A stretch of 64,000 nt of DNA from Cercis canadensis (taxonomy: Eukaryota; Streptophyta; Magnoliopsida; Fabales; Fabaceae), in contig QAOA01003577.1 in assembly GCA_003255065.1 (NCBI GenBank), forward strand, positions 257,266 through 321,265, in the 5' to 3' direction. Made by a program: the position numbers and the translations under genes. A model generated the notes under the pieces. The model saw only the letters and a program-made list of their open reading frames with translations, was not told the DNA's origin and made no database searches. Below, piece by piece: positions 25,101-36,145 of the stretch. Each line of letters opens with the position of its first letter. Positions within the stretch are counted from its first letter, which is position 1.

Positions 25101-26560
25101 ATCAAAAAAAATGGCTTGTAAGTAATTTTTTAAGTGGATTTCTGTCTGTCTCCTCAAAGGATCCTATGCATGTCATTGACACCCTACCCAATTTTATCTA
25201 CCAAAAAAATCATTTTTGGATTTTTTTAACTATAGATACATAGAGCTTATCGTAGGGGCCTTCATTATTGGAAAAAGACACATCAATATTTCATATTTAA
25301 TGGATGCAAAAAGACTTTAGGCTTAAAATTATGACACACACGCCACATGTCTAATTTATCTGATGCTTAAATTTATTTTAGGTTAGGAAAATGGGTGCAT
25401 CGAGCGTCAAATTAAATTAAAGAGGTTTTCGTATTATCTCAAACAGTTACTTTTTGTTTTCAAAAACTAAAAGTTGTTATAAAAAAAGTCATCAAATAAT
25501 TTTATATTAACGTATTCATATTAATGGCAAAATGATACATGTTGAGTTTGCTTTAGAGATGAACATCAAAGTTAAGGAGACCAAATTATTATGAGAAAAT
25601 TATAGATTAATAATCTCAACTTGTGTATGAAAATTAATTAAGAATCTCAAATATAAAATTTACCAATTAAGGATCTCAACTATATGTACTAATGAATTTT
25701 TTTTACATGTCATCAATGAATGTTTATATAGAATAAATAAGTAATTATGTGGACCAAAAAATCTTTAAATATAACTATAGTAAATTTTAACTAGGAAATG
25801 CCAATTATGAAAGTCTTAATATGTAAATAAATATTAAACACATTCATAAATATAGAAATTTTTTAATTTACTTCTTCACATACCGTATAAAATGTTTAGA
25901 ATATGTTTTTGTGCTATGTAAATATTTTGTCAATATATGTGATTATTCTTTAGTGTTATGTGATTATTTTATTTACATATATAATTATTTTATTCACATA
26001 TAAAATTATCATGTAAAAAATAAAATAAAATAAAATAACTACATAATATCAAAAAATATTTTTGATATTTTATACAACATAAAAATTAAATTAAAATTTC
26101 TTTATATTCAAAACAAAATAATTTTTTTTAAACTGGAATAATCAAACTATACTTTTTTTTTTTCAAACGTGTTTTATTGCATAACAACATGATATATCCA
26201 CACACTTTGACTTACTGAATTTGCCTCGAAGAGAATAAATTCTGTTTTATTTCTTCCTGTCCTTTTTTACTTAAATTCTCCCCTTTCCTTTCCAGTGCTC
26301 TCTGTCTTCCAACTAAAAATCTGACCCGTTCATTTTTCTTTTCTAACATTCCTGTTCCCGAAGTGGCTAGCGAGTCTGAAGATCGTATGTTTCGGTTTCA
26401 CATACCTTTTCTATGGACCAATAACATATTGCCACATAGGGTCATGAGAACCGTAGCAAGTTTCAGTTCTAGTCTCAAAACCATCTGATCATCTCACGAA
26501 TCACATAAAGACAGTAACACAGAAAACTCGTTTCCTCTCTTTCTCTCTCCATGTGCTCAA
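22116..26560. other. Arabinofuranosidase 2 leader, then long gene-poor AT-rich DNA
   Basis: Bases 22116-22900 are the leader and probable 5' UTR intron of copy 2. Pyrimidine-rich and GA-rich patches lie near 22770-22920. From 23100 to 26300 I see no coding region on either strand; the DNA is AT-rich with A/T runs (for example 26010-26040). A possible SINE is listed separately at 24933-25111. Confidence 0.5.
24933..25111 (+). mobile_element. Possible tRNA-derived SINE
   Basis: A less AT-rich island of about 175 bp in an AT-rich desert. It has a box A-like stretch (TTGGCTCAATTAGTT, near 24945-24960), a weak box B-like stretch (AGGAGTCAAG, near 24993-25002) about 45 bases on, and ends in an A-run. 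I could not find clear target duplications, so the call is tentative; a tRNA-like relic or chance match are alternatives. Confidence 0.33.
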
Positions 26561-27271
26561 TTATAAACAGAGTTTTGGTTTGGTTCAGAAATGTGGAAGG
26601 AACATTAAGAACTTCAGCTCAAACTGAAGCTCAGTAAAGGTATGGAACTTTCTGAGCTATTTCGGTTTAATTAAGCAAATCTTATGAGTTTGAACCCGAT
26701 TTGATTTCATACCCTTTTTTAGCCTCTGATCTGTTAAAGCATCTTCATTTCTCTTTCAGATTTTGTAAGTGATCGTCACATTTTTTTTTACTCTTCCTTT
26801 CTCTCTCTTTTTCCAATTTCAGCCCCTTTGCTTTTCTTTCAGGTAGTTGTTTCACCTGGGTTTTCGAGTCGCTAATGTTTATTTTCATAGTGGCTGAGTA
26901 TGAGAAGGTTTTACTTTTATGGTTTTGTCTCATGCATTCTAATTGTTTTGCTTCATACCCTTTTGACTTGTTTTCTAGCAAAAATCTTTTTTTTCTGTGC
27001 GCTATTTAACTTCTAATTTATTGCATGTCGCAGGAAATGTGTACTGTACCAGTTTTCAACCAAAGTTCGTATCTTTCAGCCGTTTTATCATGATTTCCAG
27101 TGCTTAATTAATGTTATCTAGCCTTCCATTGATTTCAGTTCAGAATATAACACCCACCTAAGTTAAAAGTCTCCCTTTTTTTCAATTTTAGTTGGTATTG
27201 TACAAAGAGGAGTAACAGATACTGAACTAGGGGGAGATTGGTGAGTGTTAATAGTGCTTGGAAGTGTTTTA
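26561..27271 (+). promoter_or_regulatory. SUVH 5' leader with probable intron(s)
   Basis: The leader contains a donor-like AAAG|GTATGG at about 26639 and acceptor-like sites at about 27033 (GTCGCAG) and 27190 (TTTTAG). This suggests a 5' UTR intron of 400-550 bp before the coding exon, an arrangement common in SUVH genes. Which acceptor is used cannot be settled from sequence alone. Confidence 0.45.
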
Positions 27272-29410
27272 ATGGAGCACAATTTGGGTCAAGACTCTAA
27301 TCCTTCACCTGGGTCCTCTGATAAGTCCAGGGTTTTGAATGTTAAGCCATTGCGAACTCTTGTTCCTGTCTTCCCTTCACAATCTAACCCTTCTCCATTT
27401 TCAACTCCCCAAGGAGGTGCCCCCTTTGTTTGTGTTTCTCCATCTGGTCCTTTTCCTCCTGGGGTTGCTCCCTTCTACCCATTTTTTGTCTCACCAGAGT
27501 CCCAGAGGTTCTCTGAACAAAACCCACAAACCCCAACTGCTGTGCCTAGGCAACGTGTACCTCTTGGACTCAACAACCCTATATCTACAGCAGTTCCAAT
27601 CAATACTGTAGCTTCAAATGGAGATGTGGGGTCATCAAGAAGGACTAGAAATAGTGGGTTCATAGAGGAAGATGGCTACAGTAATAGCCAGAATCAAAGT
27701 AATATTTTGGTGCATGAAACCGATGCTGATGATGGTTCTAAGGGGAAGAAGCTAAGGACCAGGTCCCAGAAGAGGGGAAGGGGACGGCCGAGAAACCGTG
27801 CAGCTGACATTGATGTGGATGCAGAGGCTCAAGATATTCTCAAATCAATTAATCCCATAGTTTTTAACACACTAAATCAAACTGATGGTAGCAGGGATTC
27901 AGTTTCATATGCACTCATGATATATGAAGTGCTAAGAAGAAGGATCACGCAAATTGAAGAGGCAAAGGATGGGAATCCTGGAGCAGCAAGGCGACCTGAT
28001 TTAAGGGCAGGTACTATTATGATGACAAAAGGGGTTCGGACAAATAGCAAAAAACGCATTGGAGCTGTGCCTGGTGTTGAAGTTGGGGATATTTTCTTTT
28101 TCAGGATGGAATTGTGCGTAGTGGGATTGCATGCTCCATCTATGGCTGGAATTGATTACATGGGTATCAAAATCAGTCAAGAGGAAGAGCCACTAGCAGT
28201 CAGCATTGTATCATCTGGAGGGTATGAAGATAATGTGGAGGATGCTGATGTGCTGATTTACAGTGGCCAAGGTGGGGTTAACCGTAAAGATAAGGAAGTG
28301 AAGGATCAAAAGCTTGAAAGGGGTAATCTTGCATTGGAAAAGAGCCTGCATCGAGGTAATGATGTGAGAGTAATTAGGGGTTTAAGGGACAATGCAAATC
28401 CAACGGGGAAGATATATGTCTATGATGGTCTTTATAAGATCCAAGACTCATGGGTGGAGAAAGGAAAGTCAGGTGCCAATGTATTCAAGTATAAATTGTT
28501 CAGGGTGCCTGGGCAGCCTGAAGCATATACAACATGGAAAAACATTCAGCAATGGAATGAGAACAAGTCTACTTCAAGAGTAGGGGTTATATTGCCTGAT
28601 CTTACTTCTGGTGCAGAAAATTTTACTGTTTGTCTTGTGAATGATGTTGATAGTGAGAAGGGCCCTGCATATTTCACTTACTTTCCTACTCTCAAGTATC
28701 CAAAGCCGATCGATCCCATAGAACCTTCCACTGGATGTAGTTGTATTGGTGGATGTCAACCTGGCAATTTCAACTGTTCTTGCATTCAAAAGAATGGAGG
28801 TTATCTGCCATATGCTGCAAATGGAGTACTCATGAACCTAAAATCTGTGATATATGAGTGTGGTCCATCCTGTCAGTGTCCCTCTAATTGTCGAAACCGG
28901 GTGTCCCAAGGTGGCTTGAAAATTCGTTTTGAGGTGTTTAGAACTAAGAATAGAGGTTGGGGTCTAAGATCCTGGGATCCTATTCGTGCAGGAGCTTTTA
29001 TATGTGAGTATGCAGGGGAAGTCATTGATAATGCTAGAGTAGAGGAGCTTGGTGGTGAAAATGAAGATGATTACATTTTTGATTCTACCCGCATTTATCA
29101 ACAACTGGAAGTTTTCCCTAGTGATACCGAAGCTCCTAAAATCCCTTATCCTCTGTATATAACAGCAAAAGATGTTGGGAATGTATCTAGATTTATGAAT
29201 CACAGCTGCTCACCAACTGTATTCTGGCGTCCAATCTTACGTGAAAACAAAAATGAGTCTGATCTTCACGTTGCTTTCCATGCAGTCAGACATATTCCTC
29301 CTATGACAGAGTTGACGTATGATTATGGAACAGTTCTTCCTCTAAAACCAGGCCAGAAGAAAAAGAAATGCCTATGCGGATCAGAGAAATGCCGGGGTTA
29401 CTTTTGTTGA
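27272..29410 (+). CDS. Histone H3-K9 methyltransferase, SUVH1/SUVH3-type
   Basis: Chromatin methyltransferase of the plant SU(VAR)3-9 homologue group; 712 residues with no intron in the coding region, as usual for this group. Order of parts: a Pro/Ser-rich N-terminus with PFVCVSPSGPFPPGVAPFYP (about 50-70); an AT-hook-like KRGRGRPRNR (about 168-177); an SRA/YDG domain (about 240-400) with RPDLRAGTIMMTKGVRTN and YDGLYKIQDSW; a Cys-rich pre-SET (CSCIGGCQ ... CSC ... CQCPSNCRNR); a SET domain with RGWGLRSWDPI, NHSCSP and ELTYDYG; and a post-SET CLCGSEKCRGYFC. All expected SET cofactor and zinc motifs are present, so it looks functional. SRA domains of this family bind methylated DNA, and SUVH1/3 proteins in Arabidopsis act as methyl-DNA readers that support transcription. 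The frame opens at 27245 with GTG; the first ATG is 27272. Confidence 0.93.
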   Translation: MEHNLGQDSNPSPGSSDKSRVLNVKPLRTLVPVFPSQSNPSPFSTPQGGAPFVCVSPSGPFPPGVAPFYPFFVSPESQRFSEQNPQTPTAVPRQRVPLGLNNPISTAVPINTVASNGDVGSSRRTRNSGFIEEDGYSNSQNQSNILVHETDADDGSKGKKLRTRSQKRGRGRPRNRAADIDVDAEAQDILKSINPIVFNTLNQTDGSRDSVSYALMIYEVLRRRITQIEEAKDGNPGAARRPDLRAGTIMMTKGVRTNSKKRIGAVPGVEVGDIFFFRMELCVVGLHAPSMAGIDYMGIKISQEEEPLAVSIVSSGGYEDNVEDADVLIYSGQGGVNRKDKEVKDQKLERGNLALEKSLHRGNDVRVIRGLRDNANPTGKIYVYDGLYKIQDSWVEKGKSGANVFKYKLFRVPGQPEAYTTWKNIQQWNENKSTSRVGVILPDLTSGAENFTVCLVNDVDSEKGPAYFTYFPTLKYPKPIDPIEPSTGCSCIGGCQPGNFNCSCIQKNGGYLPYAANGVLMNLKSVIYECGPSCQCPSNCRNRVSQGGLKIRFEVFRTKNRGWGLRSWDPIRAGAFICEYAGEVIDNARVEELGGENEDDYIFDSTRIYQQLEVFPSDTEAPKIPYPLYITAKDVGNVSRFMNHSCSPTVFWRPILRENKNESDLHVAFHAVRHIPPMTELTYDYGTVLPLKPGQKKKKCLCGSEKCRGYFC

Positions 29411-31754
29411 TTGTCCCGAGTTTTGGGTGAGGTGGTCCCTGGATTCATAGACTTGAGGAAAAGGTTAGTCTCCAGTTTCCCTCATGTCTCTCTTGCTTGC
29501 TTAGTCATTTTATTTTCTTTTGCGGCATGCTTTTCACTATCAATGATTTTCATAATGTTGATGATTAATCGTTTATAAAACTCTAAAACTAGGCTGGTTG
29601 TATAACATCCATTCTTTAATTTCTGGGCTCTTCTGCTGTATTAAGTTTTGCCACTGCTCGGTTTCTTGTTTTTGGCTAGTTTTCATGTAAAATTTGCAAG
29701 GTGGTTCCAATTACAAGATTACAATGTGAGGCCTGGTGTTTAGTTGAATCACAAGAAAACATGAATTGTTTAGAGGTGGGGCAATTCTGGGGAGTGACGT
29801 CAACACTTTTTTTAAGAACCTAAAATGGACCACTGATAAATACTTTACATTACTGCATATTTGATAGCTACGCTACGGGATCAATTCAGTCTATCTTATT
29901 ATCTGCTGCTAATTTGGAAATCTTTTGGTCTGAGATAGAAAATCTTTAATTTTTTCCTTTTTGCATCTTTTCCTCTGTTTATTTTGTAGCTTAGCTAACT
30001 TTAGGACAAAGGTGATTACATCATTATTGCCTCCTTTGGCTGTTAGAATCATTAGAATGTTCTTTTTCTTCTCTCATGGTACCTTTGTCATTTCAGATAG
30101 ATTCTGATTGATTATTTGATATTTTTCTGAAAATATACTATATTCTGCGTTTTCTTACTAAAACCTGCAGAGAAATACCGTAAAGGACAGTATATGTTTT
30201 CAAAGGATTACTTTACTAGAAATACTTAAGTTTGCTGAGTAAGGATTTTAATTGAAGCAAAGCACCATCCAAACTCACAGTTCACCTGGTTCTGCTATTG
30301 TTCAATCACAATTCATGATGATATAACCTTGAACTTGATGCTTAACGTGTTACAGAATTGACTAATGAACCTAAAGTTCTGATAAGATATTAAAATGAGT
30401 CTTGTGTTGCTCCTGCTCCAATCAATACCAGAATATGATTGGAAATGTTTATAGCAGTGTTTTTCATTATCATTATTAATATCAAAAAGTTGAAGTAACT
30501 CAGATTTGCTTGTTCTAACCGGCCTGCTTGCTATGGGAAGAATCAAACCCAACAAGAGGAAGAAATAAAATCTCACTTGTGCCATTGTCTTGTTCTTTCT
30601 CAGCTAGGTTATGGCAGACAGCAGAATATGACTTGGTGCCTATGTACCTGCGACGAATGCGTCCGTTGTTCTGGAAAGTATTTTGTTTAGATGTTAGTAG
30701 GCCAACTTTTGCTTGGGACAACAGTGAATTGGCACAAGAATGATCACGCTGTCTATTTACTAATATGGGTTAGTTGTAAGTTATCTTTTGTGTAGTTCCC
30801 TTTCCTCTAGTGGAAGGATTTTGAGGAAGGCCTTTGGACTTACTCTTGTTGTATGTAAGGATGCATGTAGATTTGAATGTTATTATTTTATTTTAGTCAT
30901 TTCCAAAAAAAAAAAAATATTATTGCAAAGCAGAGCTTAAACTCAATGTTGTTCACGTACATAAGAACTCTGGAGCATCCAAATTATAGTCTAGTTCTGC
31001 AGTGGATCATGGACGGTGTTGTAATAATGATGCTCATATAAGATTTGCTTGAGGTTGAACTTAACTAATATGCACATAACACTATTGATTTTTTTTATTA
31101 TTGACAAAAAACAGATTAACTATTTCTATTTTCTTTTCACGAAAGTCGATTTCTGATTTTCCTTTTGGATTGTCAAATACAATGTACGGTTAATTTTCTA
31201 TAAATTAAAGTTGATGGCTAGAAAGAATAGGAATTTTAATTTAGCTTGGTGTCCATAAATTTACTACGTACCTTGGTATTCCTTGATTTCTAAAAAGTGT
31301 TTTGTCATTGACATTTATAGTTTAAAGAATGCAAAATTAATATACAATCTAACGAAACGAGACAAATAAATTGCTTTATTTTTAATATTATTATTTCATA
31401 GATATTTCGATACTAATCATCTAAGTCATTTAAAATGGCAATGTGAATCTCTACTTTTTGTTTTTTTTAATTGTTTTCCTTTAAAATTATCATGTTTACT
31501 GTCTTTACTAAATTAGTTGTGCCCGCGAAAAAGGCGGTGGAATTTGAAAATCGTTACAGGAATGCTGGTTTCTTGGAGAGGAGGAAGAGAGAGGAATGGA
31601 GATCGTGAGGAAAAAAGGAACGTAAGAGGGAAAATCCCAAAGCACGGCCAATTGATCTCATTTTATTCGCTTACCCGAAAGGGGAAAAACGTGAACACAT
31701 GTGGGTTTTTGCGAATAAAGGAGATCATTGCAGAATCAGAGCGCTATAGCAATT
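29411..31754. other. SUVH 3' UTR with a probable intron, then intergenic DNA
   Basis: A donor-like GAAAAG|GTTAGT at 29463/29464 and an acceptor CTTTCTCAG ending 30603 bound a probable 1.1-kb intron in the 3' UTR. The final UTR exon would run from 30604 to about 30890. From 30900 to 31500 the DNA is AT-rich and without genes; the first PAT leader begins near 31500. Confidence 0.5.
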
Positions 31755-34581
31755 ATGAGTAGCAGCGCCAGCATATACCATAACTGCAGCTCTGCTGTGG
31801 CCGTCGCCGTCGAACCTTCCAAACCCAAACCCAGAAGGCTCTACCAAGTTTGGAAGGGAAACAATGTATTCCTCTTTCTCCCCTTTAATTAACCCCCCTT
31901 GGATTCTTCATTTTCCCTTTTCCAAAATCAAAACTTGTTCAGCTTTCCTTCTCATTGCACAAACACCCTCCTATAATGTCATGCTTGCTGTTGTTATAAG
32001 GATACAATGATAAAAATGGTTTTTTTTACCCTTTTCATAATTGGGAGATGAATTATTTACCCTTCATAAGGCCGTGATGTATCTAATGCCGTCTTGGAAA
32101 AGAGAAAAAATATTTTCAATTCTTCAAATAGAGATGTGCTATAATTGATATGCGTTCTGGATACAGATAGAATAGAAACGTTTCTGTACTCAGAATTGCT
32201 TTCTATTTTCAGAATTTTGAGTTACTAGTTATGTTCAACTTGATTAGGATTGCCATAATGAATTGAACTTGTGGGATTTTATGGACTGCATGGAAAGAAT
32301 CAAATCCTTCAAGGTAATTTTGATTTTCATGATTGTAATAGATATAAAACGAGGTCTTCTCGATTACTTGAACAGACTGGAACCATTTTCTATGTTTAAC
32401 CGCTTTGTCTATTCAATTATGAATGCTAGAAATATGCTAGACCTTATTTGTTATCTGGTGGAAAGCTTGCTGAAAGTTCAATTTACATGGGATGAGAGGT
32501 ACATTTAAATAGGTACTGTTGTGGTATATATGTTTATAACATGCACTTAGTTGGTGAAAGCAAAAATAAAAGTTGGACTCTTAGCAGTGGTTTCTATACT
32601 TCAGAAGTTGATCAATGTGTTGCTGATGTGACTTTCAGAAGAGCAAAACCACTTTGTACTAGCCTAATAGCCAAAAACGAAAAAGAAGAAAGGGGGAGAG
32701 GGGAAGAATAAAAAGCTACTTAATTGCCATATACTACTTTTCAACCTGAATCACTGAAGATAGAAACATTATTTCTGTCAGCTTTTCGAACGTTTTGATG
32801 TCAAATCAAAGGATCTATGGGAAATATCTTGTTTTCCTCCAATTTTAGAAGGCTAAGATATGGGATTTGTGAATTTAAAATTGAATGTTACTTTTGGATA
32901 ATGGGTTAACAAGTCATCTGTGAAGGGTGTTACTCGAATTGTTATTTTAGAATCCACTCTATTGGGTCTTGACTTTTAGAGGGTAACTGTGATATCAAAT
33001 GGACTGGTATCTTATTAAGCTTCTTTTATCATGTCAGAAATTTCTGCTTGGTGGAAGATTAGTCTTTGGTCAAGATGCAGGATCTCTTTTTTTAACCACA
33101 TTCCTTATTGGAGGTCCTGCAGTAACATTCTGCATAAGAATGCTGTTAACAATCAAAGGGGACGATCCTTTCTTCAGCTATCCTGTACTGATCGGAGGAG
33201 TGGTTCTAACAATTTTGGTTGGTAAAAAATAAACAGTTTTCTTGGCAATAGGGAGTACTTAGCTTGCTCATCATATTTAAATATGATCTTTGATGGTTGA
33301 TGCAGGATTTTACTTTTCTCTTCTTGACATCTGGTAGAGATCCAGGAATTATCCCCAGGAATTCACAACCACCTGAAGCTGAAGAAGCATTTGACTCAAA
33401 TACACCGTCTATGGAGTGGGTAAATAATAAAGCCCCCAATCTGAAAATACCCAGAGTGAAGGATGTAATGGTCAATGGCTATACAGTGAAGGTGAAGTTT
33501 TGTGATACTTGCTTGCTTTATCGTCCACCACGTGCATCACATTGCTCTATCTGCAACAATTGTGTGCAGAAATTTGATCACCATTGCCCATGGGTTGGTC
33601 AGTGTATTGGAATGGTAAGCTATGCAAAATCTCCTTCAATCCCATAAAGAACCTTATGTATCAGTATCATATCTATTTAGGAACATCAATGTGTTTCCTA
33701 CTGCATTTTAAGCATAATAAAGTTGGACTGTTGTTTTCATTTATCCTTTTCCTTTCTTTGAGTCTGCTCTCTTCATTTATTCTCCTTATCCCCCTCCCTT
33801 CAACAGAATCTAACACTGTTTCTCCTGTTCATGATGTTGCAGCGTAACTATCCATTCTTCATATTGTTCATAACATCATCAACCTTGTTGTGTATATATG
33901 TGTTTGCATTTTCTTGGGTTAACATTCTTCGGCAAAAGGGCACCTTGTGGTTCATCATGTCACGCGATATCCTCTCGGTTGTTCTCATTGTATATTGCTT
34001 CATAGCTGTCTGGTTCGTTGGTGGGCTAACAGTTTTCCATCTTTATTTGATTTCCACCAACCAGGTATTGCATTCATTTACTAAATTTCGTATTTACTTT
34101 TGGTGTTCGGTTCAGTGTATACATGTTTTATCAGCATCTGCTTTCTCTGCAGACAACTTACGAGAACTTCCGGTACCGATACGATAAGAAGGAAAACCCG
34201 TATACAAAGGGAATAATGGGGAACTTTAAAGAACTCTCCTGTGCTAAGATCCGACGTCCAATGATCAATTTCAGAGCGTGGGTTACAGAAGAAGAGGACA
34301 CACCATGTGAATCCTTTTCTTCCGATATTGAAAGAGGCTTTATAAGTTCCAAGCAGAAATTTGACATGGAAATGGGAACAAAGTATGGCAAGGATGGCAT
34401 GCGACATCCAAATATTTTACAGGACTTGGATTACAGTGGCATCGATGATTATCTTAAGAGGAAAGCAGGAGAAAAAGATGCCACATTTGATATTTTCGTT
34501 CCTGTTGATCAAGAACAAAAATATTCACAACGGAGATCTACAAAGGAAGGCAATGCTACTTCAGATAAGGGGACGCAGTAG
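31755..34581 (+). CDS. DHHC protein S-acyltransferase, tandem copy 1 (PAT04-like)
   Basis: Membrane enzyme that attaches palmitate to cysteine residues of target proteins. Five exons: 31755-31865, 33038-33217, 33306-33614, 33843-34064, 34153-34581, giving 416 residues. After a short N-terminus ending [11 protein letters not shown] come two membrane segments (exon 2), the Cys-rich DHHC domain (exon 3; [15 protein letters not shown], then DHHC with the catalytic Cys191, then PWVGQCIG), two more membrane segments (exon 4), the TTxE motif ([17 protein letters not shown]) and a hydrophilic tail. This is the full plant PAT layout and it closely resembles Arabidopsis At3g56930. The exon 2 donor is GTTGGT, a weak site forced by the frame. 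Expected in the plasma membrane or endomembranes; substrates unknown. Confidence 0.9.
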
Positions 34582-35086
34582 CTCCTTCAGATTACGTTGC
34601 TGGTTCTTCAGAGACAAAGGTAGCATTTTGATGTTTGCTTTAGCCTCTATGTACATATAACAAAACACTCATTAGGGCACATGATATTAATAAATGTATT
34701 ATTTGGGTATTTTCTTATAATGATAAAGAACTTGTAAATCCTTCTCATACTTTCACTGTTGCAATACAAGAAAGAGATAAATGATAGATAAATGTTTAGG
34801 AATACCTTACTATGTCTCACTGTTTTCCATGCAGGTCCATTTGGGCAATATTCTGAAATGGATATTTGTAGGTAGTGGATTTTAAGGTTAGAATGCTGAT
34901 TTGCTGATGACTGTGGTGACATGGGAGATAAGTGACATTATTTATTAAGGAAAATGAAAAAGGGAAAGAAATGAAGAGCATCAATGAAGTCATTCCTGTT
35001 TCATCTCCTACGAAAACTCAACATATTATCATTACTGTAAATTGCACATGGAATGAGAATGAGGGAGCTATGTTTATGTATGATGG

Positions 35087-35801
35087 ATGATGTGGCCTGG
35101 TCTTCTTCTTCTTTCTTCCCCTTTCTAGCTCTAGTGCGGATTGTAGATTTCTTTTTAAGCTCTGCGATTCAAACTGCGCCTTAAACTTCTGTGGAGTTGT
35201 TTATACTCACCTAGTGTTGCTTATGCTTGACTATCAAAGTTGTAGTCATTGTCATTGACAAGTACATTGCTCAGGCTATTTTCTTTTGTTTTGGAGTTGA
35301 TACAGAGCAATTTCAGTAAAATTACAAGTGAAAAACAATCATGACTCCATTACAACCCCAACACAGGGTTAACTCCGTTGCATTGTGCAAATCTCAACTT
35401 CCAACTTAGTGCATCGTTTTGCAGCCATATCAACCCAACTCCCNATGATGTGGCCTCGTCTTCTTCTTCTTTCTTCCCCTTCCTAGCTCTAGTGCGGATT
35501 GTAGATTTCTTTTTAAGCTCTGCAATTCAAACTGCGCCTTAAACTTCTGTGGAGTTGTTTATACTCACCTAGTGTTGCTTATGCTTGACCATCAAAGTTG
35601 TAGTCATTGTCATTGACAAGTACATTGCTCAGGCTATTTTCTTTTGTTTTGGAGTTGATACAGAGCAATTTCAGTAAAATTACAAGTGAAAAACAATCAT
35701 GACTCCATTACAACCCCAACACAGGGTTAACTCCGTTGCATTGTGCAAATCTCAACTTCCAACTTAGTGCATCGTTTTGCAGCCATATCAACCCAACTCC
35801 C
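35087..35801. repeat. Direct repeat around single N (assembly overlap)
   Basis: Bases 35087-35443 and 35445-35801 are both 357 bp with four substitutions that I can count, separated by the N at 35444. They are 3' of PAT copy 1 and not coding. Confidence 0.9.
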
Positions 35802-35944
35802 TACATTGAAATTCAGAGTCAAACTTTTTTCTCTTTCCTTTTTTGTGCTTTTGTTAAATCAAATCTTGGGTTAGCGTTATTAAAATAAATTACTTGGGGC
35901 CATTTCATGACAAGACGTTATCATATAGAAGGAAGAATATACTT

Positions 35945-36145
35945 GAGGTATATTTGGTATGGGAGTAATGAGAGAAAAAATTGTACTGGTAAAAATTTAC
36001 ATATACAAAAAAANAATCTTTTTGACATAAAGAAGATTTTTAGGATCAACCTACAAATGACTTTTTATATCATAAAATTTTTTGTACGTACAAAATTTTT
36101 CACCCATAAAATTTTTCGTTATTCCATGTTAAACCCACCCTTAGT
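35945..36145. mobile_element. Possible MITE with imperfect inverted ends
   Basis: A stretch of about 200 bp whose left end (GGTATATTTGGTATGGGAGT) resembles the reverse complement of its right end (GGGTGGGTTTAACATGGAAT). The termini recall Tourist/PIF-type MITEs. An internal palindrome TTTTGTACGTACAAAA lies near 36083-36098. Target duplications are not clear, and the N at 36014 interrupts it. Confidence 0.33.
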
